A stretch of DNA of 64,000 nt from Desulfosporosinus hippei DSM 8344. Its GTDB lineage: Bacteria; Bacillota; Desulfitobacteriia; Desulfitobacteriales; Desulfitobacteriaceae. Below the pieces are notes generated by a model that saw only the letters and a program-made list of their open reading frames with translations, was not told the origin of the DNA and did not search any database. This document shows, piece by piece, positions 25,162-34,283 of this stretch (the first letter of the stretch is position 1; each line of letters begins with the position of its first letter). Location of the stretch: contig NZ_FNCP01000009.1 of the NCBI RefSeq assembly GCF_900100785.1, forward strand, positions 1-64,000. The letters run 5' to 3'. The translations under genes were made by a program, and so were the position numbers.

Positions 25162-25740
25162 CTAACGTTTAATAACTTTTCGTAATTTAGAGGCAATTAG
25201 AACTGTGGCAATTAACTTGAGCAAGTCACCAATAATAAAGGGTACTACTCCTACCATCAGGGCCTTGGCTATAGATAAGTGCGCCACTAACGCAAGCTGG
25301 GTAACCCCAAAAGCATAGATCACTAAATTGCCCACAACCAGAGAAAATCCCGTCCAGGCAATACCCGGTTCCTTTTTGAATTCTACAAGTTTGCCGATGA
25401 TGAATGCGCCCACAATAAAGCCTATAAGATAACCACCTGAAGGCCCCAATAGTGTTCCAAGACCAGCTTTTCCACCGGCAAAGACAGGTAATCCGATAAT
25501 ACCCAAAAGTACGTAGACAATCTGGCTCAATGCACCTGTATATCCACCCAAAACTATCCCCGCCAAACCCGTAAAAAGAGTTTGCAGTGTAATGGGCAGA
25601 GGTTGCAAGGGTATGACTATTAATGCGCCGATTGCTGTCAAAGCTCCAAACATAGCAGCGTAAACCATTCGCCGAATAGGACTATTAGTTTTAACCATCT
25701 CTTTAATCCCTCTTTCTCGTTCTTTCTCGTCTAGTTTCAT
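25162..25740 (-). CDS. bioY: Biotin transporter substrate-binding protein
   Basis: The 192-residue integral membrane protein has six hydrophobic segments and the BioY hallmark motifs PITLQTLF (beginning of TM2) and GTLLGPSGGYLIGF. It binds biotin with high affinity and, together with EcfA and EcfT encoded downstream, imports it. An alternative start at Met15 (25698) has a better ribosome binding site (AGAGGG), which would remove the charged N-terminal 14 residues. Promoter and a structured leader lie upstream. Confidence 0.92.
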   Translation of the reverse strand: MKLDEKERERGIKEMVKTNSPIRRMVYAAMFGALTAIGALIVIPLQPLPITLQTLFTGLAGIVLGGYTGALSQIVYVLLGIIGLPVFAGGKAGLGTLLGPSGGYLIGFIVGAFIIGKLVEFKKEPGIAWTGFSLVVGNLVIYAFGVTQLALVAHLSIAKALMVGVVPFIIGDLLKLIATVLIASKLRKVIKR

Positions 25741-25803
25741 TTTTCTTTCGAATTAAGATTAAATTAGTTCCATAACGGCCTTCTCCTCGAGGCTTTCCCA
25801 AAC

Positions 25804-25853
25804 GTGATAGGGGACTTAGGACAGAAAACTTCCTGTCGCAAATCCCCTATCAC
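25804..25853 (-). promoter_or_regulatory. Nested hairpin in the bioY leader
   Basis: An outer 11-bp perfect stem (GTGATAGGGGA with TCCCCTATCAC) encloses an inner 5-bp stem (GACAG, CTGTC). It lies between the bioY promoter and start codon, in the untranslated leader, and has no T-run. It could be a regulatory RNA structure or transcript stabiliser; no known riboswitch class is recognised. Confidence 0.5.
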
Positions 25854-25892
25854 TTTAGATAGTATATTTATAAGCAAGGTGATATTGCAATA

Positions 25893-25921
25893 AGTATAAT
25901 GTTATCAATTTATATTGTCAA
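25893..25921 (-). promoter_or_regulatory. Sigma-A promoter for bioY-ecfA-ecfT
   Basis: The minus strand has TTGACA (25916-25921) and TATACT (25893-25898) spaced by 17 bases. The expected biotin repressor (BirA) site is not obvious: only a short CAAT/ATTG symmetry lies inside the spacer. Confidence 0.7.
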
Positions 25922-25998
25922 CCATATCTATACGATTAGGTTTACATATATTCTAACTCTTGATTTAGCAACTGTACCAGTGTTCTCACTACTGATGG

Positions 25999-26040
25999 CT
26001 AGTGACAAGGGGTAGCCCACAAATATCCCCTTGTCACTAG
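25999..26040. repeat. 14-bp perfect inverted repeat
   Basis: CTAGTGACAAGGGG (25999-26012) pairs with its exact complement at 26027-26040 around a 14-base loop. It lies in the 570-base stretch between bioY and the flavodoxin-ferredoxin gene, which otherwise holds the bioY promoter and no gene. It resembles the 25804 hairpin in its GGGG/CCCC arms but is not a copy. It could be a transcript-end hairpin of the gene at 26303. Confidence 0.55.
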
Positions 26041-26302
26041 TGTGGAAATAATTTACTCCCCCTAATTCTTTGCCAAGCTCGAACTTACCATCACTCCATC
26101 AAGATCTCAAAATTGACACTGCCCAAATTAATGCCTAAAATAATAGAGCCTATGGGATTTGATCTCCATACGCCCTTATTGAGCCCTTAAATGCTCCCAA
26201 CCTTTACTTTTTAAAATCAATCCGAAAGTCAAAGCTACTCTAGAAAACTCCTCTCGCCATCCGATTATTCTATTGCTTTAAAAACCAAAATTAATTTTCC
26301 CT

Positions 26303-27121
26303 TTATATAAATAATGCCGGTTCTTTTCTTGAGGCAAATTCAACCTCTAATTCGTATTTATGTCTTAAATAGTCTTCACTGTCATAATACTTTGCTTGAA
26401 AAGGACACTTTTTAATGCATGCTCCACATTTGATACAAATACCGTTCAATTTAGAGACATCCTCTTGATCAATAGAACCCATCGGACATATTTGCACACA
26501 AAGCTTACAATTAGTGCAATCACTGTTAGTTTTCGGGGTAACCTTTCTTATATCTACTGGCCGCCCCTCTTTATCTTTTGGCATATAATAGCTTTTGTAG
26601 TCTGGGTTTCCCTTTACAACTAATGCTTGAAAATTATCTAGAGTGGTTATTTTTTTATATATTTGTCTGGAAAATTCCTTTACTATTACCAAATCTCTAT
26701 CATCAGGTCTATCTTTGGCAAGGGTTCTTGAAAATGAGTGTTCCCCGATAAATGCCGCACCGGCAATGGGTTTAAAGCCGTTTAGTTCAAGAATATCTTT
26801 CAGTTCAATTAAGGCATCGTCATAATTTCTGTTTCCATAAACAACTACAGGAACCGCTAAGGCACCATTACCTTTAATAGTGTTCAAATATTTTAAGAGT
26901 ACATTGGGAACTCTTCCGGCATAGACCGGAACTCCTAAGACAACTATATCTTCTTGTGTAAAAGAGATTAATTGTTTCCTTGGTTCAGGTAAAGTAAAAT
27001 CAATAGATTTAATCCCTCTTCCATCGTCAAGGTTTTCAGAGATTTTTTCGGCAATACCAGATACAATCTTTTTAGTAGTATCTGTGGGACTAAAGTACAT
27101 TGCATTAATTTGCTTATTCAA
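26303..27121 (-). CDS. EFR1-type flavodoxin-ferredoxin protein
   Basis: The product is 272 residues from TTG 27121, chosen because GGGGG lies eight bases upstream and the family normally begins just before the YFSPT motif. Residues 6-155 form a flavodoxin domain (FSPTDTTKKI for FMN phosphate, VYAGRVP). Residues 195-255 hold two 4Fe-4S clusters (CTNCKLCVQICP and CIKCGACIKKCP). It likely moves electrons between ferredoxin-type donors and an unknown acceptor in the cytoplasm. The gene is single, separated from spoIVA by a hairpin. Confidence 0.85.
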   Translation of the reverse strand: MNKQINAMYFSPTDTTKKIVSGIAEKISENLDDGRGIKSIDFTLPEPRKQLISFTQEDIVVLGVPVYAGRVPNVLLKYLNTIKGNGALAVPVVVYGNRNYDDALIELKDILELNGFKPIAGAAFIGEHSFSRTLAKDRPDDRDLVIVKEFSRQIYKKITTLDNFQALVVKGNPDYKSYYMPKDKEGRPVDIRKVTPKTNSDCTNCKLCVQICPMGSIDQEDVSKLNGICIKCGACIKKCPFQAKYYDSEDYLRHKYELEVEFASRKEPALFI

Positions 27122-27206
27122 AACATCTGCCCCCTTATTAAAAACATAACTAATTATACCTCTTTCCAAAGGCTATTGTTATATAATTCTAAATATTTTT
27201 TCATTA

Positions 27207-27268
27207 AAACTAAAAGAACGTTCGATTTGCAGCTTTTCTAAACCGCGCTTCAAACGTTCTATTAGTTT
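27207..27268 (-). terminator. Hairpin after spoIVA
   Basis: AAACTAAAAGAACGTT (27207-27222) and AACGTTCTATTAGTTT (27253-27268) pair with one mismatch over 16 bases, with a 30-base loop, 35 bases downstream of the spoIVA stop. The T-run on the minus strand is short. Confidence 0.45.
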
Positions 27269-27302
27269 AACTTTATTTAGACATTGAACATTTTAGATCC
27301 GT

Positions 27303-28787
27303 TTAAATAATAATACAAATCAGACCACCGCTGCCATCGTTAACTATTCTTTGCAAAGTATCTTGAAGCTTGTTCTGAGCATTTTCCGGCATTTTATAAA
27401 GCTTGTTCTGAATTCCCTCCCGAACTAAGTCGTGAAGAGACTTGCCGAAAATGTTGGATTCCCAAACCTTCTTAGGATCACTTTCAAATTCGTCCAGCAT
27501 ATACTTTACGAGTTCTTCAGCTTGTTTCTCTGTACCAATCAAAGGGGTAATTTCAGTAGTTACATCTGCTCTAATAATATGGAGCGACGGAGCACTTGCC
27601 TTAAGTTTAATTCCATAATGTCCTCCTTGCTTAACCAGTTCTGGCTCATCAAGGAACATTTCTTCAAGTTGAGGTGTGACTACACCATAACCGTTGACAC
27701 GAACCTCTTTTATTGCTTCCGATAATTTATCCCATTCTTTCTTGCCTTTACTATAGTCTAAGACCAAGCGCAACAGAGAATGATCCCCTTCGATCTCAAT
27801 TCCTGTAAGATCTTGCAGAACTGTCTTAAATAGCCCATCAACAGCCGTAATTTCCACATTGGCGACTCCATTGCCCAGGTTCATCTCTTTAAGAAGAACA
27901 TCTTGAGCATATTGGCATTCTGTCAAGGCATCTAAAGCCTGATCAATATCACGCAGACGTCTTACACCGTCGATTGCTTTGCGAACAGAATCCTCGAAAG
28001 CTGCACGGACTCCGTGAGAGGGTTCAAGTTCTTCAACCCACTTTGGAAGGTCGATATTTACTTCTGCCACAGGGAATTCATAAAGTACTTCTTCCAAAAT
28101 CTGAGTCAGATCTTCTTGGGTCATATCATGACAATTGACTGGAATAACAGGTAACCCATAGTTTTCCTCAAGTGAGCGGCATAATTCCAGGGTGGTTTCT
28201 GCATAGGGGCGAGTCGTATTTAGCACTACGACAAAAGGTTTCCCTAATTGACGCAGCTCAGAGATAACACGCTCTTCTGCATCCAGGTATGCTTCTCTGG
28301 GAATATCCGTTATGGATCCATCCGTTGTTATTACAACCCCTATTGTAGCATGATCAGAAATAACCTTTCGTGTGCCCATTTCAGCAGCATCTTGGAAGGA
28401 CATTGGCTCATCGCTCCATGACGTTTTCATCATGCGAGGCTCTTCCCCATCTTCCGATTCGTAACCTAAAGCACCTTCCACACTATACCCGACACAGTCC
28501 ACCAGGCGGACATTCATATGAATTGAATCCTTAACAATGATTTCCACAGATTCTGATGGAATAAACTTTGGTTCAGTTGTCGTAATCATTCTCCCTGTCC
28601 CGCTTTGGGGCAGTTCATCTTTTGCTCGTTCCCGCTCGAAGGCATCTTGGATGTTGGGTAGAACTAGGAGGTCCATGAATCGTTTGATAAAGGTGGACTT
28701 TCCCGTACGTACTGGCCCAACAACACCGAGGTAGATATCGCCCCCAGTTCGCTCCGCGATATCCCTGAAAATGTCTAATTTTTCCAT
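27303..28787 (-). CDS. spoIVA: Stage IV sporulation protein A
   Basis: The product is 494 residues from ATG 28787. The frame extends 33 codons further, but family proteins begin with MEKLDIF and GGGAGGG precedes this ATG. The N-terminal TRAFAC-type ATPase has a Walker A GPVRTGKST at 24-32 and a DCVGY Walker B. The C-terminal third is the assembly region, ending in GLICIII. SpoIVA polymerises on the forespore surface as the base of the spore coat. Presence of an intact copy shows the organism forms endospores. It would be transcribed in the mother cell by sigma-E; I did not identify that promoter with confidence. Confidence 0.96.
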   Translation of the reverse strand: MEKLDIFRDIAERTGGDIYLGVVGPVRTGKSTFIKRFMDLLVLPNIQDAFERERAKDELPQSGTGRMITTTEPKFIPSESVEIIVKDSIHMNVRLVDCVGYSVEGALGYESEDGEEPRMMKTSWSDEPMSFQDAAEMGTRKVISDHATIGVVITTDGSITDIPREAYLDAEERVISELRQLGKPFVVVLNTTRPYAETTLELCRSLEENYGLPVIPVNCHDMTQEDLTQILEEVLYEFPVAEVNIDLPKWVEELEPSHGVRAAFEDSVRKAIDGVRRLRDIDQALDALTECQYAQDVLLKEMNLGNGVANVEITAVDGLFKTVLQDLTGIEIEGDHSLLRLVLDYSKGKKEWDKLSEAIKEVRVNGYGVVTPQLEEMFLDEPELVKQGGHYGIKLKASAPSLHIIRADVTTEITPLIGTEKQAEELVKYMLDEFESDPKKVWESNIFGKSLHDLVREGIQNKLYKMPENAQNKLQDTLQRIVNDGSGGLICIII

Positions 28788-28951
28788 TAGTATTATTTCC
28801 CTCCCTTTTGAATGCTGTCCCAAAATTTGGGGAAGGGCCTCCACCTTATCTCCCCTTCCACCTCCCAGTAGCGCGTGGATTCCCATTACTGGACTAGCAC
28901 ATTAAGCAGTATAAGTATATTGGCCATTTTGGGTAAATATGACTACATAAC

Positions 28952-28992
28952 AAAAAACGTAGAAAAGGCTTTTAAAACAACCTCTTCTACGT
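28952..28992 (-). terminator. Terminator after gpsA
   Basis: A 12-bp stem with one mismatch (ACGTAGAA arms at 28957 and 28985) ends in TTTTTT on the minus strand, 40 bases past the gpsA stop. Confidence 0.75.
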
Positions 28993-29032
28993 CTATGTTC
29001 CTAATCACAAAAATATGTATGCTATTTTAACT

Positions 29033-30046
29033 TTAACTTAACCAATTCATCTCTAAAACTTCTTCAAGTTCATGACGTTTACCCCGCAGCATTAAGTCCG
29101 AAACTGCCACTTTGGCATCAGCATTTTCAAACAAGACTTTATAAGCCTGTTCTGTAATGGGCATGGGAATGTTATTTTCAATACCCAGGTTATGGGCAAT
29201 TCGAGTTGCCCTAACTCCTTCAACAACCATCCCTACCTCTCTAAGAACAGTATCTAAAGCCTTGCCTTGACCCAGGGCGACACCGGCTCGACGATTACGA
29301 CTATGGAGACTGGTACAGGTCACAATGAGATCTCCAACTCCTGACAATCCTGCGAAGGTCAGGGGATTTCCACCCAAGGCCACGCCTAAACGGGCAATCT
29401 CAGCTAATCCCCGAGTCATTAGAGCTGCTTTAGTATTATCTCCAAAACCTAAACCCTCGGCAATCCCGGTGCATAAGGCAATGACGTTCTTTAAGGCCCC
29501 GCCAAGTTCAACTCCGATAATGTCAGGGTTAGTGTAAACTCTAAAGCTTGGGGTCATCATCATATCTTGAACTGCTTTAGCAGTCTCGACCTCTGAGGCC
29601 ACTACCACTGTTGTCGGCATATCCCTGCCCACTTCTTCCGCATGACTTGGGCCTGACAGAACTGCAACCGGGTTATATGGAAGTTCTTCAATTAACACTT
29701 GAGAAAGGCGAAGATGAGTCCCTTCCTCCATCCCTTTAGCAGTATTGACCACAATACACCCTTCACTCAAGTAAGGTCGTACCAAGCGTGCAGCATCTCG
29801 CACGCCATGAGAGGGCACGCTAAAAACAACCATATCCGCCTTAAGCAAGGTGAGATCCGTGGTCGGCAACAGCCCTGAAGGCAACGGAACACCGGGTAAA
29901 TATCGCTTATTTTCGCGCTGCCTTTTCATTTCTTCCATTTCATCCGCATGACGACCAATAAGCGAAACCTGATGACCCGCTTTGGCTAATAAAACCGCTA
30001 AAGCACTCCCCCAACTTCCAGCCCCATAAACAGCAATTTTCGGCAT
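29033..30046 (-). CDS. gpsA: Glycerol-3-phosphate dehydrogenase (NAD(P)+)
   Basis: The 337-residue enzyme reduces dihydroxyacetone phosphate to sn-glycerol-3-phosphate for phospholipid synthesis. A Rossmann GAGSWGSALAVLLA begins at residue 7, followed by LSGPSHAEEV, LGGALKNVIALCTG with the catalytic Lys, and GLAEIARLG. It starts at ATG after GGGGGG. It is in the same direction as plsY and der upstream but separated from plsY by a 190-base repeat-rich gap, so it may have its own promoter or be linked by read-through. Confidence 0.95.
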   Translation of the reverse strand: MPKIAVYGAGSWGSALAVLLAKAGHQVSLIGRHADEMEEMKRQRENKRYLPGVPLPSGLLPTTDLTLLKADMVVFSVPSHGVRDAARLVRPYLSEGCIVVNTAKGMEEGTHLRLSQVLIEELPYNPVAVLSGPSHAEEVGRDMPTTVVVASEVETAKAVQDMMMTPSFRVYTNPDIIGVELGGALKNVIALCTGIAEGLGFGDNTKAALMTRGLAEIARLGVALGGNPLTFAGLSGVGDLIVTCTSLHSRNRRAGVALGQGKALDTVLREVGMVVEGVRATRIAHNLGIENNIPMPITEQAYKVLFENADAKVAVSDLMLRGKRHELEEVLEMNWLS

Positions 30047-30058
30047 CTAATCCCCCCT

Positions 30059-30237
30059 AATCGATGTTCGTGGTTCGATGTTCGTAGTTCGAATCGATTC
30101 GACCAAGTTCGTTAACCCTCGAACCTTGATCGAACATTCGAACTCTGACTAGAATCCCAATCATCGAGCATCGCGCCTTTAATGTTCAAACTGATACCTT
30201 TGAGTTCAGTCTTTCGAGCCTCGAACTTAGAGCCTCG
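30059..30237. repeat. TCGA-rich intergenic repeat between gpsA and plsY
   Basis: About eleven TCGA tetramers fall within 180 bases, mostly as TTCGA, TCGAA or GTTCGATGTTCG. Two near-identical 14-base units (TCGATGTTCGTGGT, TCGATGTTCGTAGT) stand in tandem at the left. An inverted CGAAC-ATTCGAAC counterpart near 30140 can pair with them. No gene fits this stretch. It resembles a repetitive extragenic palindromic element. Confidence 0.6.
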
Positions 30238-30828
30238 CTATTTCTTTGTTCCAAATTTATGCTCGGTTCCTTGTAATACTCGCTTAAAATTACTTCGATG
30301 GAGAACTAAAACTGCAAAAACAGCAACAACCGCAAAAACCCGATAGGCAAAGGGTTGGGGAAACACGAAGACCATAATTAGAACCGTAAGTGCACCTGTG
30401 ACCGAACCCATGGAAACATAGCGAGTGATCCAGACCACCAGGACAAAGACTGAGATTGCAATCAAAGTGACTTTTGGCATTAATACTGTAATAATCCCGA
30501 ATCCGGCGGCAACCCCTTTTCCACTGGGTCGAAAGCCGAAAAGCGGATTCCAGCTATGACCTGCCATTGCCAGTAACCCGCCTATAATACCTCCCCAAGG
30601 TCCAAAAGCCCACAAACCGAGGAAGGCAGATAAAGCACCTTTCAAAAAATCACCAAGAAGCACCATGATGCCCAGTTTTACTCCTAAGAGTCGAAAGGCG
30701 TTTGTTGTCCCGATATTTCCGCTACCATGCCGACGTACGTCAATTCCTTTATACGAGCCTGCTAAATACGCAAAAGGAATGGCACCCAAGCAATACGCCA
30801 AGATAAAAATAAGGTAACGCGACATCAA
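30238..30828 (-). CDS. plsY: Glycerol-3-phosphate acyltransferase PlsY
   Basis: The 196-residue membrane enzyme transfers an acyl group from acyl-phosphate to glycerol-3-phosphate. Five hydrophobic helices and the family motifs are visible: [12 protein letters not shown] near residue 36, GDFLKG, and [14 protein letters not shown]. The start is TTG 30828 or ATG 30825, eight to eleven bases after AAGGAG at the end of der, so it is cotranscribed with der. Its product is the substrate for PlsC, encoded further upstream at 37654, and GpsA next to it supplies its substrate. Confidence 0.94.
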   Translation of the reverse strand: MMSRYLIFILAYCLGAIPFAYLAGSYKGIDVRRHGSGNIGTTNAFRLLGVKLGIMVLLGDFLKGALSAFLGLWAFGPWGGIIGGLLAMAGHSWNPLFGFRPSGKGVAAGFGIITVLMPKVTLIAISVFVLVVWITRYVSMGSVTGALTVLIMVFVFPQPFAYRVFAVVAVFAVLVLHRSNFKRVLQGTEHKFGTKK

Positions 30829-30833
30829 ATGAC

Positions 30834-32165
30834 CTACTCCTTTTCTTCATCTTTTTGTCGAACTACAATTCGGATCGGAGTACCCTCAAATCCAAAGTGC
30901 TTTCGCATCTGATTCTCCAGATATCGTTTATAAGAAAAATGCATTAGTTCCGGATCATTTACAAAGAAAACAAAGGTTGGCGGTTTAACTCCCACTTGGG
31001 TTATATATCTGATTTTCAGGCGTCTGCCTTTGTCCGTTGGAGGAGGATTGAGGTGCACCCATTCTCTCAGTAAAGTATTCAAGGTTGCAGTAGTTACACG
31101 AGTTGAATTTTGCTCCACCACAAAATCCACAAGGTCTAAAATTTTGTTGACTCGCTGTCCGGTTTTTGCGGAGATGAACATTGTTGGTGCATACTGTAAA
31201 AATCCCAGCTCTTCTCGAATCGACTTTTCAAATTTATTAATGGTCTTTTCATCTTTTTCAACAAGATCCCACTTATTGACGACTAAAATAATTGCCTTGC
31301 CAGCTTCTTCGGCGTAGCCGGCAATTTTTTTATCTTGCTCTGTAACTCCATCCACAGCATCAATAAGCATGAGAATCGCATCTGAGCGATCAACAGCTCG
31401 AAGTGAGCGTACAACACTATATTGCTCTGTCAGCTCTTCTATGCGTGATTTGCGCCGCATTCCCGCAGTATCTATAAGGATATAATGCTTACCCTCGTGT
31501 TCAAAAGGAGTGTCTATGGCATCCCGGGTAGTTCCGGGGATGTTACTGACAATTACTCGTTCTTTGCCTAACAGGTTGTTGACCAAGGATGACTTCCCCA
31601 CATTAGGACGTCCGATAACTGAAATCCGAATGACATCCGGATCAAACTCATCGTCATTATTTTCTGGAAGATTCCAAATTACTGAATCAAGTAAATCCCC
31701 TGTGTTCATGCCATGAACCGCAGAGATTGGAATTGCATCTCCCAACCCTAAACTTAAAAAGTCATATAATTGACCATCGATCTTCGTAAAATCTTCGACT
31801 TTATTCGCCGCCAGCAAAACAGGCTTACCCGAACGGCGTAACGTCCGAGCAATCAAATCATCCTCAGGGGTTGGAGAGATCTGGGCATCCACTACAAATA
31901 TGACGACATCTGCCTCCTCCATGGCAATTTCCGCCTGTCGCCTCATCTGCGAAGAAATCGGTGTTCCCTCATCTTTAAACTCAATTCCGCCGGTATCAAT
32001 TAAGGCAAACTTTCTCCCTAGCCATTCCGCATCACGATAAAGACGGTCTCGTGTTACTCCGGGCATATTTTCAACAATAGCTACCAGTCCGCCCGTAATT
32101 CGGTTAAATAATGTAGACTTTCCGACATTTGGACGACCAACTATGGCTACAATAGGTTTACTCAA
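30834..32165 (-). CDS. der: Ribosome-assembly GTPase Der (EngA)
   Basis: The 443-residue protein has two consecutive GTPase domains, each with GRPNVGKST or GRPNVGKSS, a G3 DTGG or DTAG, and NKxD-type motifs (ANKVED, VNKWDL), plus a C-terminal KH-like domain from about 355. It acts in late assembly of the 50S subunit. It starts with TTG 32165 inside the end of the DUF512 gene (8-base overlap), showing translational coupling in the DUF512-der-plsY operon. Confidence 0.96.
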   Translation of the reverse strand: MSKPIVAIVGRPNVGKSTLFNRITGGLVAIVENMPGVTRDRLYRDAEWLGRKFALIDTGGIEFKDEGTPISSQMRRQAEIAMEEADVVIFVVDAQISPTPEDDLIARTLRRSGKPVLLAANKVEDFTKIDGQLYDFLSLGLGDAIPISAVHGMNTGDLLDSVIWNLPENNDDEFDPDVIRISVIGRPNVGKSSLVNNLLGKERVIVSNIPGTTRDAIDTPFEHEGKHYILIDTAGMRRKSRIEELTEQYSVVRSLRAVDRSDAILMLIDAVDGVTEQDKKIAGYAEEAGKAIILVVNKWDLVEKDEKTINKFEKSIREELGFLQYAPTMFISAKTGQRVNKILDLVDFVVEQNSTRVTTATLNTLLREWVHLNPPPTDKGRRLKIRYITQVGVKPPTFVFFVNDPELMHFSYKRYLENQMRKHFGFEGTPIRIVVRQKDEEKE

Positions 32166-33489
32166 TGCTTTCTACCTCCAATGAATATCCAATAACATTT
32201 TCCAAAAATGCAAAGCCATTGTTTTCAACAATGCGCGCTTTGCCATTGACCTGCTGTTCTAACCACTCGACACTTAGATCGTCAAGAAAGATGTCCTCAT
32301 CAGCCTTGAGCATTGTTCGAGGTATCAGAAACTCTTCCCCTTGCAGATCCCCTAACTGTTGAGCTATATCTCGGGCTGTCAGAAGTCCTGCAGCAGTGAC
32401 GGTCAATCCAAAAAATTCATTTTCAATCTTATGTACCACGATTCGCAAGCCCCTAATTTGCTCCATCAAACGTTTTTGCCATGAGCGGAAGAACTCTTCT
32501 GCTGCTGCTCCGGTTATCAAATGCACATTACGTTCAGTAACTTCAGCGGGCAATAATTCCCACCCGGATTCAATCTCTGTGATAAACTTCCGGGCCATAC
32601 CTACGCCGTTTTCTAATTGGGGAAAATCATCATACACTGCAGACTCAGGAAACTCTCTGCCGGCCAGCACATAAAACTCATCGGAAAAATAGACTATGCG
32701 GCGTCCGGTCTTGGCAAAGTAATCCTTTTGCCATTTGTCAGCCTGATCTAGCAGCTGACTTGCTTCTTCACCTGTAAAGCCACGCAAAGGGGTCAGCTTA
32801 TCACGATAGCGCGTCAACCCTACGGGAACTACAGCGATTGATTGGACAGAGGGATAGAGCTCTGCTAACCTCTCAACAGTTTCTCTCAAAACCTCTCCAT
32901 CATTGTGTTCAGGAATTAATACTATCTGAGCATGTACCACTATTCCGGCATCTGCGAAGCGACGAATCTGCTCAGGCAATTTCCCCGCCTGGGGATTTTT
33001 CATGAGTTTAACACGCTCTTCCGGGTTCCACGCATGCACAGAAACATACATCGGAGTTAAATGTAAAGACGTGATTCGAGATACCTCTTCCTCGCTTAGA
33101 TTGGACAAAGTTATAAAACTACCTTGCGTAAGAGATAAGCGGTAATCATCATCTTTATCGTAAAGAGACGGACGCATCCCCTCAGGCATTTGAGCTACGA
33201 AACAAAAGCTGCAATTATTAGAGCATTTCTTTAGACCCTTAGTGCTAACTGTCTCGACCTCTAAACCTAAGAACTCTCCTGATCCCTTCTCAATATCAAG
33301 CTCCCATAGTTCCCCATCAGGCTTTTCAATAAGTAGTAGGAATTCTTCTTCAGATACACCAAACTGAAAGTCAATGATATCATTGAGCTCTTGTTCATTC
33401 ACCTCAAGAACACGATCCCCAACCTCAATTTCCATTTCTTCAGCGATGCTCCCTGGATGGACCGCTGCGACCACAAGCCCTTTAGGCAA
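32158..33489 (-). CDS. DUF512 radical-SAM-like iron-sulfur protein with PDZ domain
   Basis: The 443-residue protein starts with TTG 33489, ten bases after GGAGG. Residues 1-65 form a PDZ-like domain ([18 protein letters not shown]). A cysteine set C-x3-C-x2-C (CSNNCSFC, about residue 88) is the radical SAM cluster site. A long C-terminal DUF512 region includes a sequence ending in the conserved ITGAAAEEF. Its chemistry is unknown. It is conserved next to der in clostridia, which suggests a role in ribosome or tRNA modification (inference from neighbours). Confidence 0.85.
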   Translation of the reverse strand: MPKGLVVAAVHPGSIAEEMEIEVGDRVLEVNEQELNDIIDFQFGVSEEEFLLLIEKPDGELWELDIEKGSGEFLGLEVETVSTKGLKKCSNNCSFCFVAQMPEGMRPSLYDKDDDYRLSLTQGSFITLSNLSEEEVSRITSLHLTPMYVSVHAWNPEERVKLMKNPQAGKLPEQIRRFADAGIVVHAQIVLIPEHNDGEVLRETVERLAELYPSVQSIAVVPVGLTRYRDKLTPLRGFTGEEASQLLDQADKWQKDYFAKTGRRIVYFSDEFYVLAGREFPESAVYDDFPQLENGVGMARKFITEIESGWELLPAEVTERNVHLITGAAAEEFFRSWQKRLMEQIRGLRIVVHKIENEFFGLTVTAAGLLTARDIAQQLGDLQGEEFLIPRTMLKADEDIFLDDLSVEWLEQQVNGKARIVENNGFAFLENVIGYSLEVESIE

Positions 33490-33606
33490 AACATTTCATC
33501 CTCCCACCATATAATCAAAAGCCCACTCTCGGCCTTAATCTTTACAAGTATACTATAAATAACTATCAAACTGCTATATTCCCTAAAAATCAGCTTTCTG
33601 ACTCTC

Positions 33607-34233
33607 CTAAAGCTCCTTCTCTTCTGAGGATTCACAGTTTGCTAAATTTTGAACCACTACAAGATCCTGAGTCATTCTTTTCGATTTCTTCTCGGTATTT
33701 AACCTCCAGCCATAGGCCAGGGCTGTCCAAGTCGAGAATAAGCCGACGCCCAAATTCCAGGTGAAATCGTCGGGTAAGTTAGCAAACCTTATTATACCAT
33801 CATAAGTAAAACGAATAAACACTTGGTTCAAGAGGGCACTTCCAGTTAAAGCAGCGGCGGTTCCCCAAAAAGACTTAGCACTTAACCAAGCCACTAACAC
33901 CATGGCAATTGCAAAAAACCATTCTCCGAAGGGAAACACCCCAGGCTCGTTAACAAAAAACAAGGTTTGTACAAAGGCAACTAAACTAGCGAAGAACAGT
34001 GGTAAAAATCGACGTTCAGCTCTGCGAAACGCCCAAAGCCAAAAAACTGTCATAACTGCCAGGCGTGAAAGTTGCCAACGCCAAGGCATATTGACAAGCA
34101 AATAAGTCTCTGCCCATTTTCCAATGAGCCAGGCAATCGTCAACAGCGAAAAAAAGTACCTTGTAGTTCGTTTTTCTGCCCAAGAGATAAATGTAAGGAA
34201 CAGAATAACCCATTCGCCAAATGGAAAAGGCAT
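33607..34233 (-). CDS. Membrane protein with internal duplication
   Basis: The 208-residue protein is mostly hydrophobic with about six to seven membrane helices and a short charged tail, starting at ATG after AGGAGGGG. The phrase FPFGEW occurs at residues 3-8 and again at 100-105, each time at the head of a helix followed by a similar run, which suggests an ancient duplication of a three-helix unit. The family is not recognised. It lies between the DUF512 gene and an ftsW-type gene and may have a role in envelope or spore formation by position only. Confidence 0.7.
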   Translation of the reverse strand: MPFPFGEWVILFLTFISWAEKRTTRYFFSLLTIAWLIGKWAETYLLVNMPWRWQLSRLAVMTVFWLWAFRRAERRFLPLFFASLVAFVQTLFFVNEPGVFPFGEWFFAIAMVLVAWLSAKSFWGTAAALTGSALLNQVFIRFTYDGIIRFANLPDDFTWNLGVGLFSTWTALAYGWRLNTEKKSKRMTQDLVVVQNLANCESSEEKEL

Positions 34234-34283
34234 AGTACCCCTCCTAAACGTTGCTTACCATATTATTCCCGTTTCGAGAGGGT

